Shown: positions 1 through 14,434 of the stretch, one piece after another
Layout of the letters: each line of letters opens with the position of its first letter
How positions within the stretch are numbered: the stretch's first letter is position 1
Source: Pampus argenteus
Lineage: Eukaryota > Chordata > Actinopteri > Scombriformes > Stromateidae
Reading direction: 5' to 3'
DNA: 64,000 bases
NCBI GenBank assembly: GCA_036937835.1
Contig: CM072869.1
Span: 9,336,001-9,400,000, forward strand
Notes under the pieces: model-generated
Told to the model about the DNA's origin: nothing
The model's input: the letters and a program-made list of their open reading frames with translations, nothing else
Databases searched by the model: none
Made by a program: the position numbers and the translations under genes

Positions 1-1680
1 AGTTCGCGACTTTTTCGCCGTTAAATTTAAAAACACGCGCGCATCAAATGTATTTTTTTTATTTTTTTGGTCTCTACTTCAGATTGATGTTCGTCAAATG
101 ATCAAAAACCCGTCTACAGACAGGCCACGACCGACGGCAGCTGGCTTCTACCTACGGTTTGACTCCGCGCAAAAGCGATGGAAACGGTGCGCTGTTGAGC
201 GTCCGCACGCCCAAAAAAAAGAGAAAGAAAGGCTGAAAATGGCTCTGCCAAATACATACCCGTGTGTGCGTCCTGTCCGTCCGACTTTTGTTACTGGAGA
301 AAAAAAACAGTAGGCTATAATTCATGCGTTTAATCCCTTCTAATGTAAGCGTGGTGGACGCAGTTCTCGACAAGCATCCTCTCTCTCTCTCTCTCTCTCT
401 CTCCGGAGCGCACCCAGACAGACTGGGGGAGCAGTTGAGAGAAAATTTGGTGCGGTCGGGCTCGATCAAACTACTTTATTCTCAGCCGCGAACCTCCGAG
501 GAATGTGCTCCTTTTGTGGCCGGTTAATCCCAAAAAGAAAAAAATATATATATGTTTCCAAAATCTGTCTTCCGACTCGAAGAGGTTGGAGATTCTTTAA
601 AAGCGTAACATGGTACTCTCCACAATCTCGCATTTCCCCCTGTTCCAGTTTACCCCGGTTGCCACACACAGACAGCAGGGCTGAACTGCCGTGAAAGCGC
701 CTATCTGTCCAATCGGATTACTCGGAAGGAATACAGCCACATCTGCCTATCGGAGAGCGACGGCCCCCACGTGGGGTGCAACGATACATGACATCATCCC
801 GCGGATCCACAAGGCATCATCCGTCCGTCCCACCATGTACAACAACAGCAGCAGGCATTGATGTGCCGACGATGATATCCACGTTTGACAGAGACGGCAC
901 AAATTCCACATCGGCGCTTCATTAGAGGGTGTTTGCGTTTTGTTTTTGTTTTTTTTGCCGCGCAAATAAAGTTGATGATGTTTTTTTTTTTTTTTTTGGG
1001 TGAGACCACCAATGGGACGGAGAGGGAGGTGTGAGGTGCAACAAGCATTTTTGAATGTGTGTCCCCATACAAGGAAAACGGGGAGATATGGGAGCTTGTT
1101 TGTATGACTTGGTTATAAAATGTGAAGCGATGTTACATTTAAATATCCAAAGTAACTCCCCAAATTAGAAATGATCGGGTTACCCCCCCTCCTCCAACAC
1201 ATATACGACGTGAAGGACACAATAATGACCAATCGATCGACGATGTGCACTAAATTGAAGCTATACGGGGCCGATATAACACACATTTTTTAGCTTTAGG
1301 TTTCGCGTGATTCTTGTACAACACGCCGCGCGTCCACCTATCAGCATTTGGGTGACAGTCGCACTGCGGGGAGAGACGAGATGATTGCCTTTGTCTGATA
1401 TGAACATCAGCCATGTCTGAGCGCAGCATCTACGCCTTGTTTTGAAGGATCAACTCTGCCCCACGTGGGACTCTTCTGCGGCTTTAAGGCCTTTCGTCCA
1501 ATGGCAGCGCGGTGCACTTACTTGCCGGCTTCCTATTGGCCCACTGGCGTCGAGCCTGTCATTCACGGAGCAGCGTTGTCAATCAATACCACGCGGGGTC
1601 AAGCGCTGACAAATGCCTGTGCTCCTCGGTCCTCTGCCTGTGAATAGAGCCTGGAATGGCTGCTTAATTAGCTTCGAATG
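1..1680. promoter_or_regulatory. CpG-rich promoter-like region at left edge
   Basis: CpG dinucleotides are much denser here than in the following 35 kb. CCAAT-type boxes occur at about 707, 1498 (TCCAATGG), 1535 (TATTGG) and 1580 (TCAATCAAT). There is a (CT)n tract at 379-402 and CACGTG E-boxes at 768-773 and 1462-1467, with a third just beyond at 1715-1720. No coding exon is recognised. It most likely belongs to the 5' flank of a gene to the left, probably read leftwards, but that gene is not in view. Confidence 0.45.
379..402. repeat. (CT)n tract
   Basis: Twelve CT units lie within the CpG-rich left-edge region; GA/CT tracts are common in promoters. Confidence 0.95.
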
Positions 1681-4600
1681 GCTTTTCTCTCCAGTTCAAA
1701 CAATCTGTTACCACCACGTGGTAATGAGAGCCTACATTAAACAAAGGAAGAAAGGAAGAAAGGAAGCATGCAAACAGTTGTAACATTACAACCTGTAGTT
1801 TTCCTTTACATATGGGCCCATGTAACGAGGCAGACAAAGGGATTTTGTTTACCTTTATCACAAAAGCCAATCGACAGGTATTAACAGAAAAAAACACGAG
1901 GACATAATATTAATGTCAATCTATAGGGGTGGGTGGATGTAATGCTTCCACAAGCAAATACCAAAAAAAACCCAAAAAAAAACAAAACCTGCTCTGCTTG
2001 TTTTTATGATGGATACAAAATAAGCTACTTAAATCAGTTGCATGTTATTTGTTGTCTGTGATAACAAGCCTGTGAAATGAAGAAAAACAACACCAGATGC
2101 ATAAAAATGGCAGCCTAATTATATTATCTCCATACTTTTAATGTATAACACACGCTATTATATTAGCAAGAGACAAGACATGAAGACTGCATGCATCCAA
2201 TACTGTACTTTACTATAGTCATGCCGATAAAGCAAATTTAAATGAATGTAATGAGGCTGGTCTCTTGGTTTACTAATTTTGGAAAACAAGCAGCCATGAT
2301 TCACACTGGCTATAGTAGTAGCATGTTGGGAATGCAAAGGTCATTTTGTCATGTTAAGGTCTGAGATTGCCCAGCAGTTGTCTACTTGTCATTCTTGTCA
2401 GCCACCTTGAGGATGTGGGATAACTGTGTTATTTCCAAAAGTATGGAGGCAGTCTGTGAGAAACTCAAGCACACACAAGAGCTGGCAGGCTAATCTCAGC
2501 CAGGCACCCCCTCATGCTTTTCAATAGAGAGTGCTTGGATTAAAGGCAACAAAAGGCCGGGCCAAACCCCAGGGAGAGGGGGCCCTCCACCCGCTGAGAC
2601 CCCCACACTGTTTATTTACACGGAAACCCCAGCCTCACTGAAACTCCCACCCTCAGGCATTACACACTGGCCTATTTGCAGAGGTGGCTCTAATTCTTGA
2701 CAGAGCAGGGATTGTCCTCACTCCTGCCACTTTGAACTGAGTAGAAACTCACTTTCCATATTGCTCAGATATAGCAAGTGAGCAAATATTTTGCTTTTTT
2801 TCCACAGAACAATTACCGTGGGGTCATATTGTTCAAAGGTAGCTGTAATTTTCACACCCTGCGTGTATTTCTGTGGAGAAGTTGTTCGTATTCCTCTGGG
2901 TATACTGTGTGAAACCATGGGTTTGCAGCTGAAGAATGAGACAAAGATCAACGGTATGGCGGAACGATTTATCATGAACCTATATTCAGTGTATTTGGAG
3001 ATTACACAGTATTGGCTTATTAATGTGACTTGCAGTTAATAAATGTTTCTCTCTCATGCAGTCGGACTTTTCTGTTCATGAAGCAGAAAATGAGAACCCT
3101 GTTACTGGAAAGGCTGGGGTTGGATTGCAATGACTTACACTTCAGGGTACTGGCACGCTATTTATATGGAGATGCATACAGACATACTTCACATTCACAA
3201 ACAAAAACACAGGCATGCTGTGTATTGCAGGCTGCGTTACTCACAGGGAGGAGGCAGAAATTCACAAAAACACACACGCACATGCATGCACATGCATTCC
3301 ATGCAACAAAGGGCCTACAGTGTGTGGTGGCAAGATGAATTGCCTCTACTGTATTATCAGGGTGACTCATCAGACAGTAATCAATGAAAACAGGATGAAA
3401 GTCCTTATCAAAGGAGGAAAAATGCAGACATGAAGAGAGTCTCAAAACAATAAGATGAGGTCTTTGGCAGAAATCCTAAGCTGTATTTAGCCTTCGGCTG
3501 AGGGGGGACATAGAGCCAATTGCTACTCACTACTTAATATTCTCTGCTATCAACAGTCCTTTACTAATAAATATTGGTGGGTTACAAACATTATTAACAA
3601 AGCCGTGCATTGTAGATTTCCCTTAAAACTCAAATAGAGTTAAACAAATATTTTCTATATCGTTTCATTTTTCAGAAAAAATGTGATTTTGAATGTCTTG
3701 TATGTCTGAATGTATGACGTTGCTCTATTGTAAAAAGTTGCAGTCTGCCAGTTCGATTTGAATCTAATAAAATTACACACATTGCATGCAGAGTTAATGC
3801 AAATGATTATTAAAAACAGTGTGTACTCTATTATGTGTTAACATTATCTCTTTTGTTGCTCTATACAATGCCCTCTTAGAGGTTTGGTATGAATTATGTC
3901 ACATTTGGTTAGGAAAACATCTCAGTGATGATGTGTATTCACACCCTCATCTTTCAGTTAATGTTTAATCATACAAATCACAGTGTTTTAATCGAGCACA
4001 ATGTCCATGATATCCAGGATTATGTAGTCTATACAGGTTAAAATATGCTCATACACAGTGCAACAAAACACAGAAAGCCTCATATGTTTTGTTCTGTATT
4101 CAGTCTTGTAATATGTCTCAGTGCTGAACCAGCAGGTCTCACACAACTAATATAAACACTTTTTCCTCCCTTGTATACAAACATGCTGTTCTACTGCTAG
4201 TATTGCCCTGCATCCACCACACACACACACACATCAGAGCTGGAGGGCCACCAGTTGTATCCTTTTCCATTTAGAGTTAGCAGCCTACTTTTGGAGAGGT
4301 GATGATAGGACAAAGTAGCCCTTCTAAATGTCCCTTTTTACACTACATAATCAATAATCAGAGCTACTATAGTGATAACTTGTTCAACAGACCCTCAGCT
4401 CAGGAAGTGCATATTTGCTTCATTTCTATTTTAAACTGTGTTGACGACAAACTACAAATTATAGCTAGTTATAGTGTGCAGAGACCGCACAGCTAGTCTT
4501 TGTATTGAGTTATTCCTTGCCAACAATCTCTTTCTGGATGTGTTCCATTATTCAGGACACAAATACTATGAAAAGACTCAACGTTTAACTGATCAGTGGA

Positions 4601-7600
4601 TCAAGTGGTACCAGCTGATTGAGAAGACCATGAGCTGTTCAGCAAAGATTTTGTTACTCTAATCCAGTTTTCTAAATGATTAATGTGATTAAAAAGATTC
4701 TTTGGGCCTTAATTCAGTTATGGTTCATGATTACATTCACATGGTATGGGAATGACTTCACATGACTGGCTCAATGAAAATATGTTGTCAAGGTAACGGC
4801 CCATGCCCAGAAAGTGCAATTGCTACTGAGGTAAGAGTCTGTGGATTGTCTCATGAGGGCAACATTATATTCACTTACATCAAACAGAGTTGTAACCGTC
4901 TACAGTACCACAATGAGCTGAATTTATCATCGTGTGTAATTGAACAGTACGCAAAGCCCTTTAACCGCGTCCATAATGACAACATGAGCTGTGTCCTATC
5001 TCAGACATCTCCTTATGAGGCTGCAGGCTTCTCTCCTCATGTACTGCATTTCACCACTTTTGCTACACTAAGAAGCATTTCATATTCCCTGGCACACAGT
5101 AATATAGCTCTGCCCCTCTATGCCAAATTGACTCCACAAGTGCTCCTATACCTGCTGACTGACACATGCTTGCTGAAAATAATTCCTTCACCAGGAGCCA
5201 GCATTGCTGCTTGCTCTGGAGGGGTACTTGATTCCATTATTAAGTTGAAAAAGAGAGACCGGGGGGTGGTGCTGGTGGTGGTGGGGTGCTTGACTGGGTA
5301 GACAAGAATAATAGAGAGCTGAAGCAGGATAGGGGAGCGTGAGCCTGTTGTCTGACAGCAGATCAGAGAGCTCCTCCAGCTGGAACCCCTGCTCATGAGG
5401 CCGGCAGAGCAGAGCCCAGCAGTTGACTGGGATGATGAGCTCTGCTGTACAGGACAGGTCAGAACGGTAGCAGCTACAGAGTATCAGCTCCAGATCGACA
5501 ACACAACACACTAATTCACCAGCAGTGTAGGAGTATCAATATCACACTATAAAAATCTAAATGTAATCAAAAGTTTAAAAAAAAATCAATGTGGAAAAAA
5601 TGTCCCCTGTGAATTTTGTACAATTTTAATGGATTATCATTACTGATGGAATGACATTTAAATGGGACATTTCATGCTTTTATGATTTTCTGTCATATAT
5701 ATAAACTGTTGTGTCTAATGTCAGATATCTATGTTAAACATGGTCAAAGTATGTATATGTAAAATGCCACATTCAAGTCAAAGGCCCAGGCTTCTGATTG
5801 CAATGTTATCTCTACTTTCCCATTGAACTGACGTCAGATTGTTCGAGTTCTGTTCTGTAGTCTTTTGCTAAAGATGCTAAAGATGTTTCACATGCTGTTT
5901 ACTTTGTCTACTTGAATATTGCTATTAGTGCATTTTTGTTCCCTAAACAAGGACACAAAAGGGTTAAATTATTATATGTATGGAGTATGGGGACAGAAGC
6001 CCTGAGAGAGCAAGTGAGAGCAAATCAACAAATTAATGCCTGTCCTATGAGAGGCTAAGCCTCTTTTTTTATTTTCAAATGAGGATAGAAATTGACTTCC
6101 TTATTAAATCTAATTATTAGCCGGTGCCCTCTAAAAGTCTTCAGAAATCGCCTAGAGCAACCAGGCTATTAACATAAACACCACCACTGGCAAGCTTAAA
6201 ACAAATGGTATATTTAGTCAGTGTTAATGGGATTAAAGTGTTCTGGATTCAGGAGCAGCTCTACTAACAGTGCGCATCACATCTTCATTATGGATGCCCT
6301 GACTTCTCCATTTCCACTCCTTGTTTGCGTTTCATTCCACTCTGCTGCCTCCTGCTCCTCTCAGTTATTCAACAGATTGTGTTCAATCTTGATCCAAAAA
6401 TCCCAGACAATCATAAATAATAAAGGATTACACCAATCTTTGGAAAGATGGTGGCTCACCAGGAGCAATGCACACACAGAGAAATAATTGTTGGCCATCT
6501 GTGCGCCAGATTGGTAAAAGAAAGGGTAAACAAAGAGCACAGTGTACCTGCTAAAGCTTTCTCCCCTTCCCTCTCTCCCTTTAGCCAGGGAACATGAAAG
6601 GCTTTGATGACACTCACCCCTGCAGAATCCACTGGCTCGTTCCAAGAGATTTTTTGATTAGAGAGGTTTCAGAACCACAGACTGACAAGCCGCGCCTGTC
6701 AGGAATCTAACAAGGCTTGGGGTTATCTCTCTATCAGCAGCCAAACAGTGCTGAAACACTGCACAAAGCCAGCCAAAATAGAGTAGGGATGGAGGATAAT
6801 TATAGATAGACCAGGCAAATGATCACATTTACATGTCATATACAAAGCTCTCCAGGAAAAAAAAAGTGAAGTCATGAAAGCTCACCCTCTGCAGTCTCAT
6901 AAATCACTCTTCTGTGGGCTAAATTGCATTTACTGGCACAGTGTTACTTATACACAGCCAGAACCACCACTGGGGATGCACAAACCTAGACCGGCCATCA
7001 CAGATCCTTATTAGGGAATATTGATCTTGTTGCTAAAGATTGTCCGGGGTTCAAATCAATGCATTTTGATGTGAGCTGTAAAGTTAATCGTGAAATGCTT
7101 TTGATTTATGGGTCAGAGAATAAATCAATGTGAGATGGATTTCACATGGGTTCCACCATCTATTCAATAACCCGATTGACTCCAATTTACTGTTTCATAA
7201 TTACAACTCATTTAATATAAACCATCACATTACTGTTTGGATAATCACCGCCAAATGCTGAATTTTTCCACACGATACACCCATTATATACCACCACCCT
7301 TTCCACCTCATATTGTGCCTGGATTTTCGTATGCATTCGCTGTTTGCTGCTTCACAATCAGTAGAGAGAGTGAAAAAAGACCTCACGACTTCCCATCCAT
7401 CCCAACTGGAGGACTCTCATTATCGTGTGAGATTTATATATGTATATGTAGAGAGAGATAGATAGAGATGCATAGAGCAGGATTCTGGAGCAGGGATGAG
7501 ACAAAAGATAGGACAGAGTCATAATGAGCTGTGTTTATGTGCAGCATTGCTTGGCCTGTTGACAGCGGTTAATGAAGTTACAGTTAGTGGGGGGGGTCTG

Positions 7601-10539
7601 CTGGCACTAATTAAACTCACTGTCATTAGCAGTGTTGGAAAAAGAAGGTGCTGCAAATGCATCAACACGGCAACAGCAGCACACACACACGCACACACAA
7701 ACAGGAGTTATATGTGATTGTGTGTGTGACTAGATATAACTTTACGCTACACAGTGAACTCCTGACTTTCATTTAAGTTTTATATGATGATATGAAAATG
7801 AAATCCGTTTGCTGACTTATTCAAAAATAGATGAACAACATATCTTCTACAGAAAAACACAATACAGGAGATAGGATTATAACACACATCCCATCAAGTG
7901 CACAAAGGAATAAAGTCAACAGAGTTTATATTAAACTGCAGATGCAGACAATATTTTACACCTAAGTAAGCCGACAGTGTGGATTGGAACCTGTAGAAGC
8001 CACAGCTCTGACATCTGGAAATGTTGCAGTCACCACTGGGCTGTCAGAAAGTGGCAGAGACCTCGATTGACTGTCACAAAGTCTGAGTGGAGCTCAGTGT
8101 GTGCCATCTTAACCACAGCTCCATCATAGCCTGTAATCCAGCTCACCACCAAAGCCACTGCTGTTGGCTGCCTGCGCAGACCAAGCCTCACTGTTTGTTT
8201 ATGCAGCACGTAGACCCGGCCATTAAAAGTGGGAAGCCTGTCAAAAATAAAAAGAGACTTTTCATGTTTGAGGGCTACAATTGTGGCTCTTGTGTGATGT
8301 TTTTCATCCACACTGACCCCGAGCTTTAAGGTCAGGAAGCCGCTTAACCCTGGGCTGTGGAGCCAGCCGATTGGCTGGGCCAAACACAGTATTTTTGAAT
8401 GTGGTGGCGTAGAGGGTGCCTCCGGCAGAGCTACTGTGGTCGCATGCAATGGCTGTGTAACCAAGGCAGCCTACACATCATTATAATGGCTCCTCAGGCA
8501 AAAAAGCCAAAGATCCTTCATAAATGTGCACATCATTTCCCTCATTATGTCCTAGTTAACTTTCCTCATGTTTCCCAAACCTCACTACAACACAAAGTTA
8601 ACCACACAACAAGCAGAGCAATGGCTATAGATTGTAACAACAGAAATATGAAGGTGTAGCAAGATTATTGTACTGGAAAACTCAAATAATGTAGATAAAA
8701 AGCTCTCAACAAACTGTAACCTTACCAATACAGAAGCTGCTTACAAATGATACAAGTTGTATAAAATAGCTATTCCTAGCTCACAGCCATTCAAATACTA
8801 AAGCAGCACAGGGAGAATGTGGAAATTTGCTATGTAGTTAACTTGCGACAGCCACCAATTAGGTTTACGATTCGGGCGCCTTTGGGCCACTGTCGCCAGG
8901 CCTCAGTCTCCCTCTGATGTCATTACACAAATCTGCCTCAGTCTGACAGAGCAACAGGGCTGTAGGACACAGGGGGAGAAGGAGAAGGAAAGTTGGCTCG
9001 GCTCCTCTCCTCTGATAGCAGCAGATAAGCTGGCCTTGGGGCCTCTTATCTCATCTGTGGATCCTGTGTAAATGTAAGTTTTAGTCTGGCAGATTACATC
9101 AGCAGAGCCTGCTGTGGACAGAGGCCAGCCACCTGGGGACCATGATGCCTCCCCTCCATCCTTCATGGAGTAACAAAACAGGACTTAGGTGTACTGTGGG
9201 AGATGGCTCCTCTCAGACAGTCAAGTAAGTCCCCAGAGGAACTGGAATTAAAACTGCTAACTTCCATTTATTCCAAAAACATTTAAACTATAGCATTTGC
9301 CTATACTGTCAGTTGCACACTGTGTGCAGTGATAGTGATATTACAATGTATTACAGTGTACAGCATACCTCACTTTGGATAAATGTCTCTATTATGGCTG
9401 TGTGGAGGTGTGTGTCCTGACAGGAGAAAAACCAACCAGTTGATGTGGGACAGGACCTCTGCAATCCAGAGGCCACAGAGTGCCCATGTGACTGTGAGAG
9501 GTTCATTTTAGGATACATAAACACACTCTCCCTGTTTGTCTACATTTCCCTCTAGGTGTCTACTGTATGTACAACACATTCCAGCCAGACAGACAGAGAT
9601 GCCACATCTGGGGAGCGACCAATGGGAGGCCACCCTCTTTCCCTTCTTTTCTCCCAGCTCCCTGCATCTGTCATCCCACCCAGAGAGGGGAAGTGGTGAG
9701 GTTGGAGCGGTTGGCCAGACGGGGCCAGCTGTGTGACCACAGACCTCTGAGTGTGTGTATGTGGGAGGGAGGGAGGGATCCACAGGCCTTATTACAGACC
9801 CAACTACGCACTGGGCCTCACAAACAGCTACTTCACAGCCAGCGGCCGCCAGCGAGTAGCAACAGTAACACTGCAGGATTTATACTGTGACAGCACAAAA
9901 TACGTGTGTGTTACCATCAATCATGAGCATATCTAGTATCTAATGTTGTTAATACATACTTAATTGTGTGGCTGGTTAATGTCTACATGGAAAAATAAAA
10001 ATAAACTTTTCTGTTTCATGAACAAATTGAACAGATTAAGTTCAATGACAAATGACAAACTTACTGAAGTGATACAGATGTTAAATAGCCCTGGCAGTTT
10101 TGAGTAGTATGTGTTGTACCACAGTCTGTGCTGCCAACTCATATCAGCTGAAAGGGACTGTTGCTGGACTGCACTGTCAGCCAGATCACAGGACACAAGG
10201 TCTAGGAGTGATGATGTCACTGTTTTGCCTTGGTCCCCAGGGCGGTGATTTATGAGCTAATCTGGGTCTGTCTCCACAGATTCCAGGTCTTTCTCTCCCA
10301 AGGGAGCTGCTAATGGGACAGTGGGATGGAGCCACGATGCAGCAGGACAAGTCCTCTCAGCTCCCAGGCTCTGACATCCATCTCCATGATCACACACCAC
10401 AAATAAAAAAAGAAGTAGTAAAAAAAAAAAAATGGAGCAATGTTGACTTCATTTTGTGCCACACATACAAACATGCACACACACACACAGACACGGGCCA
10501 GCATACACATGCTTGAACAGAAGCAAATACACAATAAAT
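1681..10539. other. Gene-free region
   Basis: No ORF here resembles a known protein and no splice-consistent exon chain is seen. It contains short AC and AT runs (for example 4218-4233 and 7680-7698) and long unique stretches such as 6120-6720 and 7960-8420, which might be regulatory. The longest ORF (4762-5301) is judged to be chance. Confidence 0.6.
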
Positions 10540-10960
10540 TAAGTATTGCACATATAACCTTGGCTATTCGCAATTTGTCATGCAGCCCAAGAAAGATAAT
10601 TGAGGCAACCTCCCAGTATGCAAATAGAATGATAATCAGTCTGAGCCACTCTACCAAACACATATGCAGAGAAAAAAAAACAGTTACATTGTTAGCAATT
10701 TCTAATAGAGGACACCTATTGACCCATTTTCTCTTGGAAAGCAATTTGTCCCTCCCAAATAAAACTAATAGGTGGCAAGATGAATGGATTAGAGTGGGCT
10801 AGACTGGGTGCACCGTGCCACGAGGCACTAAATCACCAGATTATTAGTTTTATGAGCCAAGCCCATGAGAGAATAATTGCTAATGTTCCCAGAGTAACCA
10901 AGGGAAATAAAGGTAATGGAGCAATTTATAAATTCTGATTGGTATACATAGAGAACTTCC
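10540..10960. promoter_or_regulatory. Candidate conserved noncoding element with octamer site
   Basis: A repeat-free stretch holds a POU octamer ATGCAAAT (10618-10625) and AT-rich homeodomain-type cores around ATAATTGCTAATG and ATTATTAGTTTTATGAG. Its composition resembles vertebrate developmental enhancers. This is an impression from motif density; conservation was not tested. Confidence 0.3.
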
Positions 10961-12054
10961 AGCCCATCTCCTTTGTTATTTTACTGCTCTCGATAAAATA
11001 CGCCCCGAGTCACACAAACACTAGGGCCAGCTATCAAAATCAATACAATCACAGAACTGAGAGTGCTGCTTCTGCTCCTTTGTTATTTTTAGTGCAATGC
11101 AGTCTGACTTGCAGTTATAAATCAAAATAATGTGGAAAGCAAAAGGAGGGGGGGGGGACATCAACTTCCATTTCTTGACTTCATTTAGTTTGTCTGGCAG
11201 ACGTACAGATGATGATTCAGCCCCAGCTTACATGTGAGCGAGCAGCAGTCTCACAATGATGATGAAGACAAGCTCTGAACACTAAAATCAAATATTTCAA
11301 TGCGTCTTTAGCGTTCTCAGAGATGTTAAGATTGTTGTACGGTGACACAGACAGACAGGAAACACAGGGCTGCTGAGGCAGGCAGGTGTTCTATTTAATC
11401 CACCCAGCTCAGATGAATAACTGTCCTTCACTCATCCTGTTTTCCTGACCACACAACTTTCCATCACACAGACCCAAATCCCTAATTTCCACCTCTTCAC
11501 AGCTCTCTGATGTTTAAATTGTAAGTTGCACTAAGTCCAAACGTAGACTGAAATGTTCTGCAGATGTAGACTCTTCTCATGTGGTTCATGAAAGCAGAGA
11601 TTTATCTGGTTAGAGAGGCCTCGTTGCTTTGCGGCCACAGTCTGCCTGCCTCATATTCAAGTCACGGTGGGTGGTCTCAGTGTCTCCTCGTGTCCATTTC
11701 TGTGGAGGAGAGGACAAACAGCATTTAACAATAAGCTCCTGTTGTTTAGTTTTAAACAGTTATGACTTCATTTGAATCAAAACAAGCTAGTGTGCCGTTT
11801 TTAACTAGACATGCAGTTACAGCCTTGAATGTAATTTGATGCACCACCGTATTGAATTACACACTGAAAGTCAAGGTGAGAGGAGCTAAAACAGATTACG
11901 TGGAGAAAACAATATGGCCGGATGGAGGCAGGGTTAGCGTGTCATATCATCTCCAGGCTCAGAGCGGCTCGACTGTTGGTACATCTGTGATAGATTTGCT
12001 CTGCTGGAGTGTTTGCAACCGAACAGCACTGATGTCTTACCATGTGTATAGACA

Positions 12055-12056
<2 letters not shown>

Positions 12057-12094
<38 letters not shown>
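12057..12094. repeat. (AC)19 microsatellite
   Basis: A perfect AC run of 38 bp. Confidence 0.97.
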
Positions 12095-12096
<2 letters not shown>

Positions 12097-12889
12097 CTTG
12101 ACCTTTCGACAGTAGTGATGACAGCTCATGAACTCTTGTAACTGAAAATCTCCTCGTACGCTTTCCACCCACTTCTTGTTTTTTCTTTTTTTTTTTGTGG
12201 TGGTGAAACTGTGTTGCTCACTTGTGTTTTTCACTTCCTCGTCTAATGGTTAAGAAATAGCACCGTGAACTGAAACGGTGCTATCGGTTCAGACTTGTTG
12301 AGTTAAGATAAGTATACTTTTTTGTGTATTTAACAATTCATTCCTAAGAGGGTGATTAAGCAGAGACAATTTACTGCTGTCCTCTGGCCATTTTGTATAC
12401 AAATCCAGACTCCAGATATCTGCACTTTGTAACCCCATCTGTGCTCCTGTAGTCCCACAGAGAGGTTGTTTTTGGGTTAGATGTTGGTTCATCATCACCT
12501 CACATTTCCTGTTATGAAATATCACCTGACACAGTGTGAAAATAGATCTTAACAAACCATGAGAACGGAAATTGTGTAGGAGAAGTTTATGTCAAAGCGG
12601 AAAGATTCAACTATGGTGCTATTTTTTGACATTTATTTTTCTGTCTTGACTGTCTTGCATCATTTAAAGTAAAGTGGGGTTTTAAAGCAATTTGCCATCA
12701 ACCTCAAATGTCAATTTAATTTTACAGACAGATTTCAAGAACCACTGACAGCAGGACGCAGGCTGAGACATGGAAATTGATTTTCCAACGGATTGATTCC
12801 ACCCCGGATCTTGCGTTGATCTACAGAGAAAGAAGCCATAATGACACGTTCTGTTATCCCACAGTTTCTATACGATGTGGTTAGGTTTT

Positions 12890-13060
12890 ATCCAAATGCG
12901 ACAAGGCCTGTAATAAATCTTGTCTTCCTGCCATCAGCTTGCCAGCAGCTGGGAGCCGTCAAGGGAAGCCACCCCAAGCAAAATGTTATTCCAGCTTGTT
13001 AGTGTTTGAAGTCACAGCAAGCTGGGCTGCAGAAGCTGCTGCCTGTGGTTTATGGCTTGT
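12890..13060. promoter_or_regulatory. Candidate conserved noncoding element
   Basis: A GC-moderate, repeat-free stretch with paired CAGC/GCTG E-box-like cores (CAGCTTGCCAGCAGCTGGGAG, GCTGCAGAAGCTGCTGCC in part). It resembles an enhancer core; conservation was not tested. Confidence 0.25.
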
Positions 13061-13212
13061 GGGGTTGCTCAAGATATGGAGTCTCACTTTCCAAGTCAGG
13101 ATGTCTCACCGCCATTGAAGCCACAACTGTAACTGTGAGATAACGCAGGCGTATTGAGAAGAAAGGACTTCAGAGAAGACATGTGGTCTTGACTCAGTGA
13201 GTGACAACATTA

Positions 13213-13214
<2 letters not shown>

Positions 13215-13243
<29 letters not shown>
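13215..13243. repeat. (GT)n microsatellite
   Basis: About 14 GT units. Confidence 0.97.
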
Positions 13244-13904
13244 CATGCGTCTCAGTTCATGTTGTTTTTCCACATCCGCCTACTGATGCAGTTCTGCAAC
13301 CACTTGCTGAAACACTATTGCTTCCTCTTATTGTCATTTTCAAATAGTTGCTTTTATCCAAAAACATGTGCACCTTTTTTGTGAGTTTATACATTTGCCA
13401 GGATCTTGCATTTTTATTCTTCTTTTTCATTTTTAATAATAAGCCCTGACTAATTAATTATTTTATTTTATTTTTTTATTTGTACTGAATCAGTGATGAA
13501 TATAAAATGGATATTGAATAGTGTTTTTGTGTAGCTGAGAGGGATTTTTAGCATATTCCACTCCAAAGCTACTAAGCCACACAGCTCCTTTGATTTTTGA
13601 AATTCAATAATGTCTTGAAAATCTTGGCTCAGATCAGCGTTTCAGCATTAGAGAGGTTGTATTTCAACAACAATAGGCCAAAGGTTGTCAATCATCCAGT
13701 GACGTCCACTGCAAAACATCTATTCTCTGATATTTTGTCCTGTAATCCCTTATTGCTGCGTTGGGTGACTAATCACTCAGATTCCCTCGCTGTCAGAGCA
13801 AAGACCCTCAAAGACTTTCAAACAAACAGCTCCTGTTTAACAGTTTACAACCCAAAGCACTTTCACTGTACAGTATGTGTGACAATATGTGGTATGAGTA
13901 CATA

Positions 13905-14220
13905 GAACATTAGTCCTGGAAAAAATACTCAAGTATTTCACCTTTATGCCACAATATTGTACAGAAGTACAAAGTTATATCCTCACTACAGGCCACTGTT
14001 TCATGACCACAATACACTTAATTAGTTAGTTGATCATATGTTTTGAATTTTGCAGAGTATAGCTGTCAAACAAATGTACTAGAGTAAAAAGTGCAATATG
14101 TAGAGGTCTAAAGTCACACAAAATGGAAATAAAGTAAAATAGTAATAGTATCTGTGTGAGTAGTATGTATCTATGAGAGAAGGATGTGAAAGTGTCTTCT
14201 ATGTACTACTATGAATAAAC
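13905..14220. mobile_element. Partial copy of a dispersed teleost repeat
   Basis: Fragments such as ATACTCAAGTATTTCACC, CAGAAGTACAAAG and GAGTAAAAAGTGCAATATGTAG match a repeat I recall whose complete form starts CAGTGGTGGAAGAAGTA. It is diverged and incomplete. Confidence 0.45.
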
Positions 14221-14411
14221 TATTATAGCTTAAGTGAAGGACATGCAGATACTAATTGGATATGCTTGGTTGATTCTATTACACTATAAAGATAAGGTTA
14301 GGCAGAAAGGTCAGGAGGGCAATGTGATGCTCCATCTGATTCAGTAATAGTTTTCTCCATTCACCCTCTCAAACCTCCCTCCCCCTTTCTCTCTTTCTAT
14401 CACAGACACAA

Positions 14412-14434
14412 ACACACACACACACACACACACA
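14412..14434. repeat. (AC)n microsatellite
   Basis: A short CA run following a pyrimidine-rich tract. Confidence 0.95.

Noticed and set aside
1..500. Coding first exon of the left-hand gene
   Set aside because: Short ORFs on both strands lack recognisable protein sequence, and no convincing donor follows one; kept only as promoter-like DNA.
3270..3300. CACATGCATGCACATGCAT repeats considered as a CRISPR-like or regulatory array
   Set aside because: Imperfect CA/TG-rich simple sequence in a vertebrate genome; no spacer-repeat pattern.
4762..5301. 179-codon plus-strand ORF, the longest in the gene-free region
   Set aside because: No recognisable domain, no splice context, composition like random translation, and a poly-Val end from a GGTGGT run. 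Judged chance.
8030..8464. 144-codon minus-strand ORF
   Set aside because: No similarity recognised and no neighbouring exons or promoter; probably chance.
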